From Marinospirillum insulare DSM 21763 (GTDB taxonomy: Bacteria > Pseudomonadota > Gammaproteobacteria > Pseudomonadales > Halomonadaceae), in assembly GCF_000686905.1 (NCBI RefSeq), contig NZ_JMLW01000005.1, forward strand, positions 62,001-126,000: a DNA stretch of 64,000 nucleotides, read 5' to 3'. Below the pieces are notes generated by a model. The model was not told the origin of the DNA. It was given only the letters and a program-made list of their open reading frames with translations, and made no database searches. A program made the position numbers and the translations under genes. Of this stretch, positions 20,608 to 31,371 are shown one piece after another. Position 1 is the stretch's first letter, and each line of letters starts with the position of its first letter.

Positions 20608-21701
20608 TGGGTATCCTTCAAAATTTTATTAAGCATTTCTTGACCGGCATTTCTAGAGGCAAGCTTAAAAGCTCTCTCTGCCATGCCCGCCAAATATTCT
20701 CGATTAGCTAAATGAAGATGAAGCAGATCGACTAAAGCGTTAGTAGTAAATTCTGGCTGAGGAAAAAGCAAAGCCGCTTCTTTGTCAGATAAAAAGTAAG
20801 CATTATGCGTTTGGTGATCGTCTACTGCAAAGGGAAAAGGCACTAACACTGACGCAACACCCACAGCAGCAAGCTCAGAAATAGTTAAAGCCCCGGCACG
20901 GCAAATAACTACATCAGCCCAAGCCAAGGCTTCTGCCATATCTTCAATAAAACTACTCACCTGCACCCTTTCAGCAACTTCAGGGTTTTGCTGATAAAGG
21001 GCTAGCGTGCTGTCTAGTTGCTTTTTACCTGTCTGATGACGAACCAAAGGTAATTTATCTTTGGCAAGTCTACTAAGTGCTGCTGGTAAACTGGTATTGA
21101 GTATTTGCGCACCTAGGCTGCCTCCTACAACTAAAATACGAGTAGGGCCTTGGCGGTCTGCATAGCGCTCAGTCGGTGGAGGAAGATTCAACAGGCTTGC
21201 GCGTACAGGATTACCAACACAAGTTACCTTTTTATTACCCGCAAATGCTTGAGGAAAAGCAGTAAAAATACCACGCGCCAACCAGGCCAAGCTTTTATTG
21301 GTCATGCCGGGTAAAGCATTCTGCTCATGCACATAGAGGGGAATGCCTAAGAGCCAAGCTGCCAAACCACCTGGCCCACTGGCAAAACCACCAAAACCTA
21401 TTACTCGTGAAGGCTTAATTTGACGTAAAATTTTAATTGCTTGCCACAGGCTTAGCATTAGCTTAAAAGGTGCTAAAAGCAGAGTGGCCCAACCCTTACC
21501 ACGCAAACCAGTGATGCTTAGCTGATAAAAAGGAATCCCTGCTTCGGGTACACGCTGAGACTCCATACTATAACTACTACCCAACCAGGCCACCTGCTCA
21601 CCTTGCTCTTGTAATAAGCTTGCAACAGCTAAGGCAGGGAAAATGTGACCACCTGTACCACCTGCCATCAGTAAAGTTGGTTGACTCTTAGTGTCACTCA
21701 T
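20604..21701 (-). CDS. murG: Undecaprenyl-PP-MurNAc-pentapeptide GlcNAc transferase
   Basis: Peripheral membrane GT28 glycosyltransferase that converts lipid I to lipid II. The protein has 365 residues. The G loop [16 protein letters not shown] is at the N-terminus, [11 protein letters not shown] is the third G-rich loop, and the donor site [15 protein letters not shown] is present. It overlaps ftsW by 8 nt and murC by 4 nt within the dcw operon. Confidence 0.97.
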   Translation of the reverse strand: MSDTKSQPTLLMAGGTGGHIFPALAVASLLQEQGEQVAWLGSSYSMESQRVPEAGIPFYQLSITGLRGKGWATLLLAPFKLMLSLWQAIKILRQIKPSRVIGFGGFASGPGGLAAWLLGIPLYVHEQNALPGMTNKSLAWLARGIFTAFPQAFAGNKKVTCVGNPVRASLLNLPPPTERYADRQGPTRILVVGGSLGAQILNTSLPAALSRLAKDKLPLVRHQTGKKQLDSTLALYQQNPEVAERVQVSSFIEDMAEALAWADVVICRAGALTISELAAVGVASVLVPFPFAVDDHQTHNAYFLSDKEAALLFPQPEFTTNALVDLLHLHLANREYLAGMAERAFKLASRNAGQEMLNKILKDTQ

Positions 21702-22899
21702 CTTCCTGCTCCAAAGCAGCTAGTTTACGCCGCTCGCTATCTGCCCTAAAAATTAAACCCAGCATTATTCCACTTGAAATAAGGCTACTACCCCCGTAAC
21801 TAATAAAGGGCAAGGTTAAGCCTTTGGTTGGCAAAACCCCCATATTAACACCTAGATTAACCAGTATCTGGGTGGTAAATATAATTCCTAATCCATAACA
21901 AAGGTAAGCAGAAAAAAACTGCCCCAACAATTCACATTGACGAGCGATCAGAAAAATACGGCTAATAAATAAAGTAAAGAGGCCTAGTGTAATTAACCCA
22001 CCTATCAAGCCCAGTTCTTCAGCAATAATTGAGAAAATAAAATCAGTATGAGCTTCGGGTAAGTAAAAAAGCTTTTGCACACTATTACCTAAACCCAGCC
22101 CCACCCAATGGCCCCGGCCAAAAGCAATAAGCGCCTGAGTTAATTGGTAACCAGAATTAAACTGATGAGACCAAGGGTCTGTAAAGGTAGTTAAGCGCTG
22201 TAAACGGTAGGGCTCAAGAATAGCGATGAAGGTTAAAGCTGCAAAAGCAGCTATTAACACTAAAAAGAAGTGCCTAAATTTAACGCCAGCCAAAAAAACC
22301 ATACCCATGACTGCCGCCATAACCACTACCAGGCTTCCAAAGTCTGGTTGCCAGATAAGCAAACTACCATAGGCTACCATGAGTAATAAGGGCCTAATAA
22401 AACCACTGAGTGTTTCGCGTACAGCTTGAAGCTGGCGGGTTAGATAACTAGCCATATAAATAGTAAAACAAATTTTTGCTATTTCTGAGGTTTGCAAGTT
22501 AAACAAACCAAAATTAATCCAGCGAGTACTACCGTTAACTTCTCTACCTACAAGCAATACTAGGATTAACAAAGCAAAAGCCAAAAACAAAAACCTATGC
22601 CCATTTTGTTGACTAAACGTCATAGAAACCTGGCTTACAAAAAAAGTTGCCAGCAAACCTAAAACTGCAAAAACACCCTGCCTTATAGCAAAATGTTGAG
22701 GGTTACCTGTCCAAAACTCTGCAACTGCGACTGATGCAGAACTCACCATTAGCCAACCTAGGGTTAAAAGTGCAAGGCTACTAAAAACTAGCCAACCATC
22801 GAATCGATGGGTAGAGCTTTGATGCAGTAGGCGACACTGCTTCTTAACATAAGAAAAGGTAGGCAGATAACTTTTTAGCTGGGTAGGTCGAATACGCAC
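21694..22899 (-). CDS. ftsW: Peptidoglycan polymerase FtsW (SEDS family)
   Basis: Integral membrane glycan polymerase of the septum, working with FtsI. The 401 residues contain about ten hydrophobic segments. SEDS landmarks include the region around WINFGLFNLQTSEIAK, QPDFGSLVVV in the middle, HTDFIFSIIAEELGLIGG, and the final LPFISYGGSSLI. The N-terminus overlaps the end of murD by 25 nt. An ATG slightly downstream could reduce this overlap, but coupled overlaps are usual in this cluster. Confidence 0.96.
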   Translation of the reverse strand: MRIRPTQLKSYLPTFSYVKKQCRLLHQSSTHRFDGWLVFSSLALLTLGWLMVSSASVAVAEFWTGNPQHFAIRQGVFAVLGLLATFFVSQVSMTFSQQNGHRFLFLAFALLILVLLVGREVNGSTRWINFGLFNLQTSEIAKICFTIYMASYLTRQLQAVRETLSGFIRPLLLMVAYGSLLIWQPDFGSLVVVMAAVMGMVFLAGVKFRHFFLVLIAAFAALTFIAILEPYRLQRLTTFTDPWSHQFNSGYQLTQALIAFGRGHWVGLGLGNSVQKLFYLPEAHTDFIFSIIAEELGLIGGLITLGLFTLFISRIFLIARQCELLGQFFSAYLCYGLGIIFTTQILVNLGVNMGVLPTKGLTLPFISYGGSSLISSGIMLGLIFRADSERRKLAALEQEDE

Positions 22900-24230
22900 T
22901 GCGCAAACACCTCACCACGCTCTTCAAAACTTTTAAACTGGTCAAAGCTGGCACAGGCGGGTGACATTAAAATTTGTTCACCTGATTTTGCCTGACTCAC
23001 TAACCAAGCCACTGCTTGGGGTAAGCTTACAAAGTTTTTTTGTAAAAGATTTTTTGGTAAATGTTCAGCAATAATTGCTGCATCTCTACCTATTAAAGCT
23101 ACACCTGCTATATTTTTGGCTAAAGCTGACTTCAAGGGTGAGAAGTCTTGCCCTTTTCCTTCACCACCTAAAATCAACCAAGTAGGCGCTTCTGGCGTTG
23201 CCAGCCCCTTAACTGCGGCAAGCATGGCCCCCACGTTAGTAGCTTTAGAATCATTATAAAAAGCAATGCCTTTACGCAGGGCAACTAGCTCACAACGGTG
23301 GGGCAAGGCTTTAAACTTAGCTGCTGCTGAACGCATTGCAGCCAAAGGCAGCTTAGCAGCAAACCCAAGTGCAAAAGCAGCTAGAGTATTCGCTAAACCA
23401 TGCTCTCCAACTAGAGATACTTCACTAGCAGGCATTAAAGGCATTTCACCTTTCATTAACCAGCGTTGTTTATCAACCAGCCCCAAGCCTAGCTCATTTT
23501 CTTGACTCGGTGTGTTTAAGCCAAAGCTTAATCTAGCTGCGGTTAAACCATGAATAGGTAGCGTATTACTGTCTTGGCGGTTGTATATAGCAGTCGAACA
23601 ACGGTGGTAAATGCGTTGTTTAGCAAAGATATAATCATCTAAGCCAGTGTAGCGATCTAAATGATCTTCACTAATGTTAAGTAACGCTGCACCTAAGGCA
23701 TTTAAAGACTGGGTAGTTTCTAGCTGAAAAGATGACAGTTCTAACACATAAAGGTTTTGCTTTGCTTGGGTAAGCAAGTCGAGTACAGGCACACCTATAT
23801 TGCCACCAATCCCTACTTGCAAACCTGCCTCGGTTGCCATTTCACCAACAAGGCTAGTGACCGTGCTTTTAGCATTAGAACCCGTAATGGCCAAAATGGG
23901 TTGATCTACTTCCCGACAAAACAGTTCAATATCACCTAAGACCTTCACACCTAGTTTTTGAGCCGCTTCAATGGCTGGGTCTGCAATACTAATACCAGGA
24001 CTCACAACCAGACAGCTAACAGAGGAGGTTAGCTCTACATCTAAAGGGCCTAACCAAATAGATACATCTGGCCAGTCTTGCCTAAAAGCTTCTAGTCCGG
24101 GGGGATTAACCCTAGTGTCGGCAATAGAGAAAGGCTTGCCTTTAGCAGTTAAAAACCTTGCGATAGAAAGCCCTGTTTTTCCTAGGCCAATGATTAGGTA
24201 ATCATCCTTGTTTTGGTAAGCAGAATTCAT
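22875..24230 (-). CDS. murD: UDP-N-acetylmuramoyl-L-alanine--D-glutamate ligase
   Basis: Adds D-Glu to UDP-MurNAc-L-Ala. The protein has 451 residues. The N-terminal nucleotide-fold motif is IIGLGKTGLSIARFL, and the P-loop reads TGSNAKSTVTSLVGEM. The alanine in place of the usual glycine also occurs in Pseudomonas MurD as I recall it, so it is not a defect. YNDSKATNVGAM and SPACASFDQFKSFEERG are C-terminal family motifs. It lies 15 nt after mraY and overlaps ftsW. Confidence 0.96.
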   Translation of the reverse strand: MNSAYQNKDDYLIIGLGKTGLSIARFLTAKGKPFSIADTRVNPPGLEAFRQDWPDVSIWLGPLDVELTSSVSCLVVSPGISIADPAIEAAQKLGVKVLGDIELFCREVDQPILAITGSNAKSTVTSLVGEMATEAGLQVGIGGNIGVPVLDLLTQAKQNLYVLELSSFQLETTQSLNALGAALLNISEDHLDRYTGLDDYIFAKQRIYHRCSTAIYNRQDSNTLPIHGLTAARLSFGLNTPSQENELGLGLVDKQRWLMKGEMPLMPASEVSLVGEHGLANTLAAFALGFAAKLPLAAMRSAAAKFKALPHRCELVALRKGIAFYNDSKATNVGAMLAAVKGLATPEAPTWLILGGEGKGQDFSPLKSALAKNIAGVALIGRDAAIIAEHLPKNLLQKNFVSLPQAVAWLVSQAKSGEQILMSPACASFDQFKSFEERGEVFAQCVFDLPS

Positions 24231-24245
24231 AAGCTATAAATCCAT

Positions 24246-25328
24246 TTAACGTAATTTTAAAGTCGATAAACCAATCAATACTAGCACTACAGTAATAATC
24301 CAAAAGCGTACTATAACTCGAGGCTCTGGCCAGCCTTTCAATTCAAAATGGTGATGTATAGGTGCCATGCGAAAGACTCTTTTGCCGGTCATTTTAAAAG
24401 AAGCCACTTGAATAATAACCGACAAGGTTTCAATAACAAAAACACCGCCCATAATGAATAAGACAATTTCTTGGCGCACTATCACAGCAACAACACCCAA
24501 GGCTGCGCCTAAAGCTAAAGCGCCCACATCTCCCATAAAGACTTGAGCTGGATAGGTGTTAAACCACAAAAAACCTAAACCGGCACCAATAATAGCAGTA
24601 CAAAAAACCACTAGCTCACCTGAACCCGGTATAAAGGGAATGAGAAGATAGTTGGCAAATTTAACATTCCCACTAGCATAAGCAAAAATGCCCAAAGCTC
24701 CTGCCACCATTACGGTAGGTAAAATAGCTAAACCATCTAATCCATCGGTTAAATTAACCGCATTGCTAGAGCCAACAATTACCAAGTAGGCTAGTAAAAT
24801 AAAGAAGACGCCCAACTCTAGTACAACACCTTTAAAGAAGGGAAATATCAGCTGTGTTTCTGCTGGAACTCCAGCAGTTTGAAATAATACATAAGCAGCA
24901 ATAAAGCCTATAACTGATTGCCAAAGGTATTTCCATTTAGCTGGCAGCCCACGAGGATTTTTCTCTACAACTTTTCGCCAATCATCTACCCAACCTATGG
25001 CACCAAAGCTTAAGGTTACGATTAAAACTAGCCACACAAAGCGATTAGTTAAATCTGACCAAAGCAGAGTACTCAGCGCTATAGACAGTAGAATAAGTGC
25101 GCCACCCATAGTGGGTGTTCCCGCTTTAGAAAGGTGTGACTGAGGGCCGTCACTTCTTACTGCTTGACCTATCTGTCGCTCAGTTAAGCGTCTAATCATC
25201 CAAGGACCAAACAACAAAGAAAAAACTAAGGAAGTAAGAATACCTAAGATGCTGCGTAGGGTTAGGTAGTTGAATACGTCGAAGATTGCGCTAAATTGTG
25301 ATAGGTATTGAGTAAGCCAGAGCAGCAT
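24246..25328 (-). CDS. mraY: Phospho-MurNAc-pentapeptide transferase
   Basis: Polytopic inner-membrane enzyme that makes lipid I from UDP-MurNAc-pentapeptide and undecaprenyl phosphate. The protein has 360 residues and about ten membrane segments. [10 protein letters not shown] near residue 68, GWVDDWRKV, the aspartate-rich [10 protein letters not shown] and [15 protein letters not shown] near the C-terminus are hallmark motifs. It is preceded by a 72-nt gap after murF and followed by murD. Confidence 0.97.
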   Translation of the reverse strand: MLLWLTQYLSQFSAIFDVFNYLTLRSILGILTSLVFSLLFGPWMIRRLTERQIGQAVRSDGPQSHLSKAGTPTMGGALILLSIALSTLLWSDLTNRFVWLVLIVTLSFGAIGWVDDWRKVVEKNPRGLPAKWKYLWQSVIGFIAAYVLFQTAGVPAETQLIFPFFKGVVLELGVFFILLAYLVIVGSSNAVNLTDGLDGLAILPTVMVAGALGIFAYASGNVKFANYLLIPFIPGSGELVVFCTAIIGAGLGFLWFNTYPAQVFMGDVGALALGAALGVVAVIVRQEIVLFIMGGVFVIETLSVIIQVASFKMTGKRVFRMAPIHHHFELKGWPEPRVIVRFWIITVVLVLIGLSTLKLR

Positions 25329-25400
25329 TTGTTATTTCATCTTAGTGGTTAATAGTTTTAAGGTTAAACAACCTTAACTGAAAAAAATTATTATAGTATA

Positions 25401-26759
25401 TTAAGTTGTATCTTTTTTGCTAAGTAAAGCAACCAGCTTATCCATTCTGGCGCTACGCGAGCCTTTCACCAGCAAACAAGTTGCTGGATTCAGCTCTGGC
25501 TTTAAAATAGCTGCTAAAGCTTGGTGGTCAGCGGCCACTTGCCCCCCTTCACCAAAAGATGCAGCCGCTAAACTTGCTTTACCCTGCAAAGCAAACAAGC
25601 CATCGATGCCTTGAGAACGAGCATAAAGCCCTAGCTCAGCATGAATAGAGTCTTCTGCTGCGCCTAACTCTGCCAAACTACCTAAGGCTAAGAGTTTTTT
25701 CCCCGGAAGCTTTGCCAGCAAATCGATTGCTGACTTAACCGCACCAGGGCTAGCATTATAACTATCGTCAAGTAAGAGCGCGCCAGCCCAAGCCTCAACC
25801 CTTGCCAAGCGCCCCTTTACCGGCTGAAGCTTCTGCAAAACCTCAAGCTGAAGGCTAAGCGGCACGCCCAGCTCCCCTGCAGCCGCAATTGCAGCTAAGG
25901 CATTAGCAATATTGTGCTTACCCAACAACTGCAAGCTAACCTTTTGTTCTCCCCAAGGGGTAACCAAGTAAAATTCTGAGCCACCTTGCTTGTTAAAGCT
26001 AAGCTGACTAGCGCTAACCTGGGCTTGTGAAAAACCGAAACTAATAACCTTCTGTTTAGCTTGCTCTCGCCAAAAGTCATAAAACTCATCATCAGCATTT
26101 AGCACTAAACATCCCTTGGGGTCAGTTGCTTCTATTAACTCAGCTTTTGCCTGAGCTATGGCTTGCAAACTACCAAACTCACCTAGGTGTGCTCCAGTGA
26201 CATTGGTAATAATGGCTAAATCTGGTTGGGTCATCTTAGCTAGCTTACTTATTTCACCTAAGTGATTAGCGCCCAACTCCACTACAGCCGCTTTGTGGGT
26301 TGCTTCTAACCGGGTGAGCGTTAAGGGTACACCCAACTCATTATTCAAATTACCCTGAGTCGCCAGCACTTCACCAAAATGAGCACTTAAAATAGCAGCC
26401 AAAATTTCTTTAACACTAGTTTTTCCACTATTGCCTGTAACAGCAACCAAAGGACCAGTAAACATCTGGCGGTTATACCTAGCCAAGTCTCCCAAAGCTT
26501 TTGTTACGGAAGCCACTTTCACTTGAGGCAAACTACTGGCTTGCCATCTCTCAACCAAAGCAGCACTGGCTTGATTTTGTTTGGCTTGATCTAAAAAATC
26601 ATGCCCATCCACTCGCTCACCAACTAAGGCTGCAAATAAACTCCCACTAACGACTTGACGCGCATCAATAGATAAGTGATTAACCTTTTGATCACTCGTG
26701 GTTTTTAGCTCACCCGCCACACAAGTAGCTAAAGTATGTAGATCAAGGCTCTGTATCAT
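25401..26759 (-). CDS. murF: UDP-MurNAc-tripeptide--D-Ala-D-Ala ligase
   Basis: Adds the D-Ala-D-Ala made by DdlB. The protein has 452 residues. The P-loop is TGNSGKTSVKEIL, VELGANHLGEI is the glutamate motif of the central domain, and LLDDSYNASPGAVKSA belongs to the C-terminal domain. It overlaps murE by 4 nt (ATGA type), indicating coupled translation. Confidence 0.96.
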   Translation of the reverse strand: MIQSLDLHTLATCVAGELKTTSDQKVNHLSIDARQVVSGSLFAALVGERVDGHDFLDQAKQNQASAALVERWQASSLPQVKVASVTKALGDLARYNRQMFTGPLVAVTGNSGKTSVKEILAAILSAHFGEVLATQGNLNNELGVPLTLTRLEATHKAAVVELGANHLGEISKLAKMTQPDLAIITNVTGAHLGEFGSLQAIAQAKAELIEATDPKGCLVLNADDEFYDFWREQAKQKVISFGFSQAQVSASQLSFNKQGGSEFYLVTPWGEQKVSLQLLGKHNIANALAAIAAAGELGVPLSLQLEVLQKLQPVKGRLARVEAWAGALLLDDSYNASPGAVKSAIDLLAKLPGKKLLALGSLAELGAAEDSIHAELGLYARSQGIDGLFALQGKASLAAASFGEGGQVAADHQALAAILKPELNPATCLLVKGSRSARMDKLVALLSKKDTT

Positions 26760-28342
26760 GGCTGAAGACTCAGGCTTGCAACTGCCTCGGTAGGGGTTGC
26801 AGCCCTTAGCTGTAAAGCTGTCATTGCTTCTTCAGCATCATTAAAATCTAATCGCACACCTGCAATTTCCTGCCAAGTTTCGTGCCCCTTACCAGCAATT
26901 AATATCCAATCATTGGTTGCAGCTTGGTTAATCACCTGCTGAATTGCTTCGTGTCGACCCGCCACTTCTATAGCGGCCGCTCCCGCCTTGCTTAAAATTG
27001 CCTGACGAATAGCCGCTGGGTCTTCATTACGAGGGTTATCATCAGTTACAACAACCTTGTCAGCCAAGCGCTTTGCCACCTCACCCATTAAATAGCGTTT
27101 ACCTGCATCACGGTTACCCCCACAGCCGACTAGACACCAAAGCTTTCCATCGCAATGCTGCCTTAGAGCTAACAGGGCTTGTTCTAAGGCATCTGGAGTA
27201 TGAGCATAATCGACAACCACTTGCGGTAAGGCCAAGCCATTGTTAACACTCAGCTTGATGGGTTGCATACGCCCGGGCACAGGCTTTAATGCTTGCATTG
27301 CTTTGAGTAAAGCTGGCATAGCAACGCCCTCAGCCAACATAGCCGCCATAACGGCTAAACCATTGGCTAGGTTAAATGCACCTAAAAGAGGCAGACTTAA
27401 ATCCCAAGTTTCTTGCTGATATATAAGCTTGGCTTTAATGCCCGCAAGGGTATAGCTGGCTTCAAGCACTTGAATAGAAGTTAAATTGCTCGGGGAAGCT
27501 AAAGTAGGTTTAAGACTGTAACCTATTAACTGTTTGGGTGAATAAGCTTGATCTTGCAGATTAGCCAGCCACTGCCTACCCAATGCATCATCAAGGTTTA
27601 ATACAGCCACCTCTAACTCTGGACGTAAAAAAAGCTGCTGTTTAGCACTGGCATAAGCTTCTAAGCTACCGTGGTAGTCTAGGTGGTCACGGCTAAGGTT
27701 AGTAAAAACCGCACTGGTCATAAATAAACCAGCTAAACGCCCTTGATCTAGCGCATGAGAGGAAGCTTCAAGAGCCACCTGCTGAATACCTTTTGCAGCC
27801 CAGTCAGCATAAAGCTGGTGTAATTGAAATAAGTCTGGTGTGGTATGTGTTGCTGTTTCTAATTGATTGAGTTCACCCGTACCTAAAGTGCCAACTAGGG
27901 CACAGCGTTTACCTAGCTGTTGCCAAACCTGACATAAATAATGCGCTACTGAAGACTTACCATTGGTACCGGTAATGGCTTGAGTTTTTATGGTTTGCAA
28001 AGGTGCTTGGGTAGTTAGTGCCAGCAAAGAGCCTAACTTTTTAGCCAAGTCAGGCAGCTTAAGTAACCAGCCTTGCGGGTGTTTTTCTAAAGCCAGCTCC
28101 CCTTCCGTTACTGCCAATAAAGCACCTTGTTGCCAGGCCTGCTCAACAAAACTTAAACCTTTTTGTTGAGTCCCCGTTAAAGCAAAAAAAACATCACCCT
28201 CTTCAACTAGGCGGCTATCATGTACTAACCGATAAAAGTGGGTTGCTGCCAGTGGTTGATTGATCAGTAATTCAGCTAACTCTGGCCATAAAACACACCA
28301 ATCTTTTAGTTGCCTTGGCTTACTTAACTTTAATAAACTCAC
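26756..28342 (-). CDS. murE: UDP-MurNAc-L-Ala-D-Glu--2,6-diaminopimelate ligase
   Basis: Adds the third stem-peptide residue. The protein has 528 residues, slightly longer than E. coli MurE. The P-loop is TGTNGKSSVAHYL. The DNPR tetrad in VTDDNPRNEDP is the motif that selects meso-diaminopimelate over lysine, so a Gram-negative-type peptidoglycan is expected. The carbamylated-lysine region and VVDYAHTPDALEQAL are present. It overlaps ftsI and murF by 4 nt each. Confidence 0.96.
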   Translation of the reverse strand: MSLLKLSKPRQLKDWCVLWPELAELLINQPLAATHFYRLVHDSRLVEEGDVFFALTGTQQKGLSFVEQAWQQGALLAVTEGELALEKHPQGWLLKLPDLAKKLGSLLALTTQAPLQTIKTQAITGTNGKSSVAHYLCQVWQQLGKRCALVGTLGTGELNQLETATHTTPDLFQLHQLYADWAAKGIQQVALEASSHALDQGRLAGLFMTSAVFTNLSRDHLDYHGSLEAYASAKQQLFLRPELEVAVLNLDDALGRQWLANLQDQAYSPKQLIGYSLKPTLASPSNLTSIQVLEASYTLAGIKAKLIYQQETWDLSLPLLGAFNLANGLAVMAAMLAEGVAMPALLKAMQALKPVPGRMQPIKLSVNNGLALPQVVVDYAHTPDALEQALLALRQHCDGKLWCLVGCGGNRDAGKRYLMGEVAKRLADKVVVTDDNPRNEDPAAIRQAILSKAGAAAIEVAGRHEAIQQVINQAATNDWILIAGKGHETWQEIAGVRLDFNDAEEAMTALQLRAATPTEAVASLSLQP

Positions 28343-30027
28343 TGACCACCTACCTCTTGCTCTACCTGCTGTGGGTTATCAGGTGGTACATCGAGTATCC
28401 TTAAGGCATGACCTACCACCCTACTAAAAACAGGAGCGGCCACCTCACCACCAAAATATTCTAGCCCATCTGGACTATCTATAATAACAACTGCGACTAA
28501 ACGCGGATCACTTGCAGGCGCAATGCCAGCAAAAGTAGCTATGTAATCACCCGATTGATAACCATCGCTACCTATCTTATGCACCGTACCTGTTTTACCT
28601 GCCACCCGATAACCTTTAATAGCGGCGCGTGTACCTGTTCCACCTGGCTGAACTACCTTTTCCATCATTTTTAAAACTTCAGCAACCACTTGTGGGTCAA
28701 AGATCTGACTGGTCACAGGTTTATTGACCTTTAGCAAAGATAATGGGTGCAAACGACCCTGGTCAGCTAACACCATATAGGCTTGAGCTAGTTGACCTAA
28801 AGTCATAGATAAACCATAGCCATAAGACAGAGTAGCGCGGGTTATTTTACTGATTCCAAAACCACCTGGTAGAACACCTGATGCTTCACCAGGAAAGCCT
28901 GTACCTGTAGGCCGACCAAAACCTAGTTTGCTGTAGTAATCCACTAGCAGAGTTTCTGGTAGGTCTAATATCATACGTGCTACACCCACGTTACTGGAGT
29001 GAACAATAATACCTTCAGGTGTTAATGCGCCGTAATCACGAAAGTCGCGAATAGTCTGCCCTGCTAAATGTAGCCTACCTGGGGAAGTGTCAATTACCTG
29101 ATCTGTTTTGAATTGACCTGACTGAAGTGCAACCGCAACACTTAAAGGTTTAATGACCGAGCCTGGCTCGAACATATCAACTAGAGCACGATTTCTTAAA
29201 CGCGATAAGTCTAAATAGCTACGGTTATTGGGGTTAAAGGCTGGTTGATTCACCATAGCCAAAACCTCCCCATTGCGCGCATCAAGCAATATAATGCTAC
29301 CCGACACAGCCTTATGCTGATCTACAACGGCTTTTAATTCACGATAAGCTAAATACTGTAATCGTAAATCTAAGCTTAGGGTTAAATTTTGCCCAGGGTG
29401 CGCTGCTTGTAAAACCGCCAAGTTACGCACAATACGACCTTTTAAATCTTTTAAAACACGCTTTTTACCTGGAGTAGCTTTAAGCCAATGATCCCAAGAA
29501 AGCTCTAAGCCTTCTTGCCCCTGCTCGTCTACGTTAGTAAAACCAACCAAATGCGCTGCCACCTCGCCTGCTGGGTAATAACGCTTATATTCATCCTCCA
29601 CATACACACCAGGAATTTTAAGCGACATAACGGCTTCAGCTAGGTCTGGGGTCACTTGGCGTTTTAAGTAAATAAACTCACGGTCAGCATAACGATTAAG
29701 GCGTGTAAAAAAGTCTAGCGGCGTTTCACCTAAAGCTTTAGCTAAAGCATTAAGCAGCGCACCATCTTGCGGCAATCGACTAGGGTCTGCCCATAGAGTG
29801 GCAACAGGCGAACTGACTGCTAACGGCTCACCATGCCTATCAGTAATCATGCCTCGTAACGCAGGAAGAGGCTCAACTCGTAAGGTGCGCACATCACCTT
29901 GACGCTTAAGAAAGTCTCTTTCTAACAAGTGCAGGTGAACCATTCGACCGATAAGTAACAGCAGGAGAGGAATCAGCAGAAGAGCAACTAAACGTAAGCG
30001 TAATGGAGAAGCAGGAAGTTCGCTCAT
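28339..30027 (-). CDS. ftsI: Septal transpeptidase FtsI (PBP3)
   Basis: Class B penicillin-binding protein for septal cross-linking. The protein has 562 residues. One N-terminal membrane anchor (LVALLLIPLLLLLIGRMVHL) is followed by the pedestal domain. The transpeptidase motifs are the catalytic SxxK (EPGSVIKPLS), SxN (VHSSNVGVARM) and KTG (VAGKTGTVHK). All catalytic residues are intact. It overlaps ftsL by 4 nt. Confidence 0.97.
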   Translation of the reverse strand: MSELPASPLRLRLVALLLIPLLLLLIGRMVHLHLLERDFLKRQGDVRTLRVEPLPALRGMITDRHGEPLAVSSPVATLWADPSRLPQDGALLNALAKALGETPLDFFTRLNRYADREFIYLKRQVTPDLAEAVMSLKIPGVYVEDEYKRYYPAGEVAAHLVGFTNVDEQGQEGLELSWDHWLKATPGKKRVLKDLKGRIVRNLAVLQAAHPGQNLTLSLDLRLQYLAYRELKAVVDQHKAVSGSIILLDARNGEVLAMVNQPAFNPNNRSYLDLSRLRNRALVDMFEPGSVIKPLSVAVALQSGQFKTDQVIDTSPGRLHLAGQTIRDFRDYGALTPEGIIVHSSNVGVARMILDLPETLLVDYYSKLGFGRPTGTGFPGEASGVLPGGFGISKITRATLSYGYGLSMTLGQLAQAYMVLADQGRLHPLSLLKVNKPVTSQIFDPQVVAEVLKMMEKVVQPGGTGTRAAIKGYRVAGKTGTVHKIGSDGYQSGDYIATFAGIAPASDPRLVAVVIIDSPDGLEYFGGEVAAPVFSRVVGHALRILDVPPDNPQQVEQEVGGQ

Positions 30028-30356
30028 GGCTGAGTCACTCGCTTAATTTGCAAGTCATCACCCTCAGGAAGGTGCAGCTCTAACTTTTGACGGGCTAATT
30101 GCTCTAAGCGCACAGGGGAAACCAAGGCACTTTCTTCCAGCAATAAACGACCCCATTCCACCTGCAAAGCATCCCTTTCACCCTCTAAAGTTTGCAAACG
30201 AACATGCTGATTTCTTGATTGATGGGTAACCTGAATAAGTAAATGTGCGCTTACCAGCAAACACAAAGCTAATACCAATAAAAACCAGTAGCGTTTAACT
30301 AGGGGCTTAGCTTGTTTAATGAGTTGATAATAGTTATTGAGCGTAGAAAAGAGCAT
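30024..30356 (-). CDS. ftsL: Cell division protein FtsL
   Basis: Small bitopic divisome protein of 110 residues. One membrane segment (FLLVLALCLLVSAHLLIQVT) is followed by a periplasmic leucine-zipper-like coiled coil (LQTLEGERDALQVEWGRLLLEE). It forms a complex with FtsB and FtsQ and activates FtsWI. Identity rests on size, topology and position between rsmH (10 nt upstream) and ftsI (4-nt overlap). Confidence 0.93.
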   Translation of the reverse strand: MLFSTLNNYYQLIKQAKPLVKRYWFLLVLALCLLVSAHLLIQVTHQSRNQHVRLQTLEGERDALQVEWGRLLLEESALVSPVRLEQLARQKLELHLPEGDDLQIKRVTQP

Positions 30357-30366
30357 TTTGCCTCAC

Positions 30367-31329
30367 TTAATTTTCCTTATTAAGTTTTTCGGCTACCCGC
30401 ATAACTGCACTGCGTGAACGAGGATTGTGTGCAATTTCTTCTGCGGTAGGTTTTACTGCTTTACCAACCAGCTTTAAGGTAATGTTGAGTTGATCTTGAC
30501 GGAAAGGCATATCAGGTGGCAAATGGGCATCGCCTCTTGCTGCATCACGCATAAAACGCTTCACTATACGATCTTCTAGTGAATGGAAACTAATCACTAC
30601 TAAGCGGCCACCGGGTAATAATAAATCCATCGCTTGATCTAGCAGATCTTTTAAATCATCTAGCTCACGATTGATATGAATGCGTATGGCTTGGAAAGCG
30701 CGAGTAGCAGGGTGCTTATGTTTTTCCCAACTAGGATTAGCAGCCTTAACAATTTCTGCTAACTGGCTAGTGCGAGTAATGGGTTCTTCTTGACGGGCTT
30801 TAACTAATGCACGAGCCATACGACGAGAGTGGCGCTCTTCACCTAGATGATAAAGCACATCGCTAATTTCAACTTCCGTAGCTTTAGCTAACCATTCTGC
30901 AGCACTTAAACCACGGCTAGTATCCATGCGCATATCGAGTGGGCCATCTTTCATAAAGCTAAAACCGCGACTGGCATCGTCTAATTGCGGTGAAGAAACA
31001 CCTAAATCTAAAAGAATGCCATTAACACCAGTCCAACCTTTTTCTTTTAAAAACTCTGCTAGTTGAATAAAAGAACCATGACAAATAGTAAAACGCTCAT
31101 CTTCTTTGGCTAATTCTGCAGCTGTTTCTAAGGCTCGTGGGTCTTTATCTATGCCCATTAGCTGCCCTTTAGCGGCCAATTGGCTTAATAGATGGCGGCT
31201 ATGGCCCCCTCGACCAAAGGTGCCATCGACATAACAACCGTCAGGGTTAGTCACCAAGGCAGCAACGGCTTCCTCTAGCAGTACAGTCAAATGCTGATCA
31301 GGTGCATCCGCTAGCGTATTTGTAGACAT
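30367..31329 (-). CDS. rsmH: 16S rRNA (cytosine-1402-N4)-methyltransferase
   Basis: SAM-dependent enzyme that methylates N4 of C1402 in the ribosomal P site together with RsmI. The protein has about 320 residues. The SAM motif [14 protein letters not shown] is near residue 37, [20 protein letters not shown] is the family signature, and [18 protein letters not shown] lies near the C-terminus. ATG 31329 is preferred over a TTG 21 nt upstream. It is the first gene of the dcw cluster here. mraZ, which normally precedes it, is missing, and rnpB ends about 42 nt upstream. Confidence 0.95.
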   Translation of the reverse strand: MSTNTLADAPDQHLTVLLEEAVAALVTNPDGCYVDGTFGRGGHSRHLLSQLAAKGQLMGIDKDPRALETAAELAKEDERFTICHGSFIQLAEFLKEKGWTGVNGILLDLGVSSPQLDDASRGFSFMKDGPLDMRMDTSRGLSAAEWLAKATEVEISDVLYHLGEERHSRRMARALVKARQEEPITRTSQLAEIVKAANPSWEKHKHPATRAFQAIRIHINRELDDLKDLLDQAMDLLLPGGRLVVISFHSLEDRIVKRFMRDAARGDAHLPPDMPFRQDQLNITLKLVGKAVKPTAEEIAHNPRSRSAVMRVAEKLNKEN

Positions 31330-31371
31330 ATTGAACTCAAAGAAAGGCAAAATTACATTAGAATAATAAGG

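Noticed and set aside
23860-23890. MurD P-loop with alanine where E. coli has glycine
   Set aside because: The same variant is usual in Pseudomonas-type MurD, so it is not a sign of inactivity.
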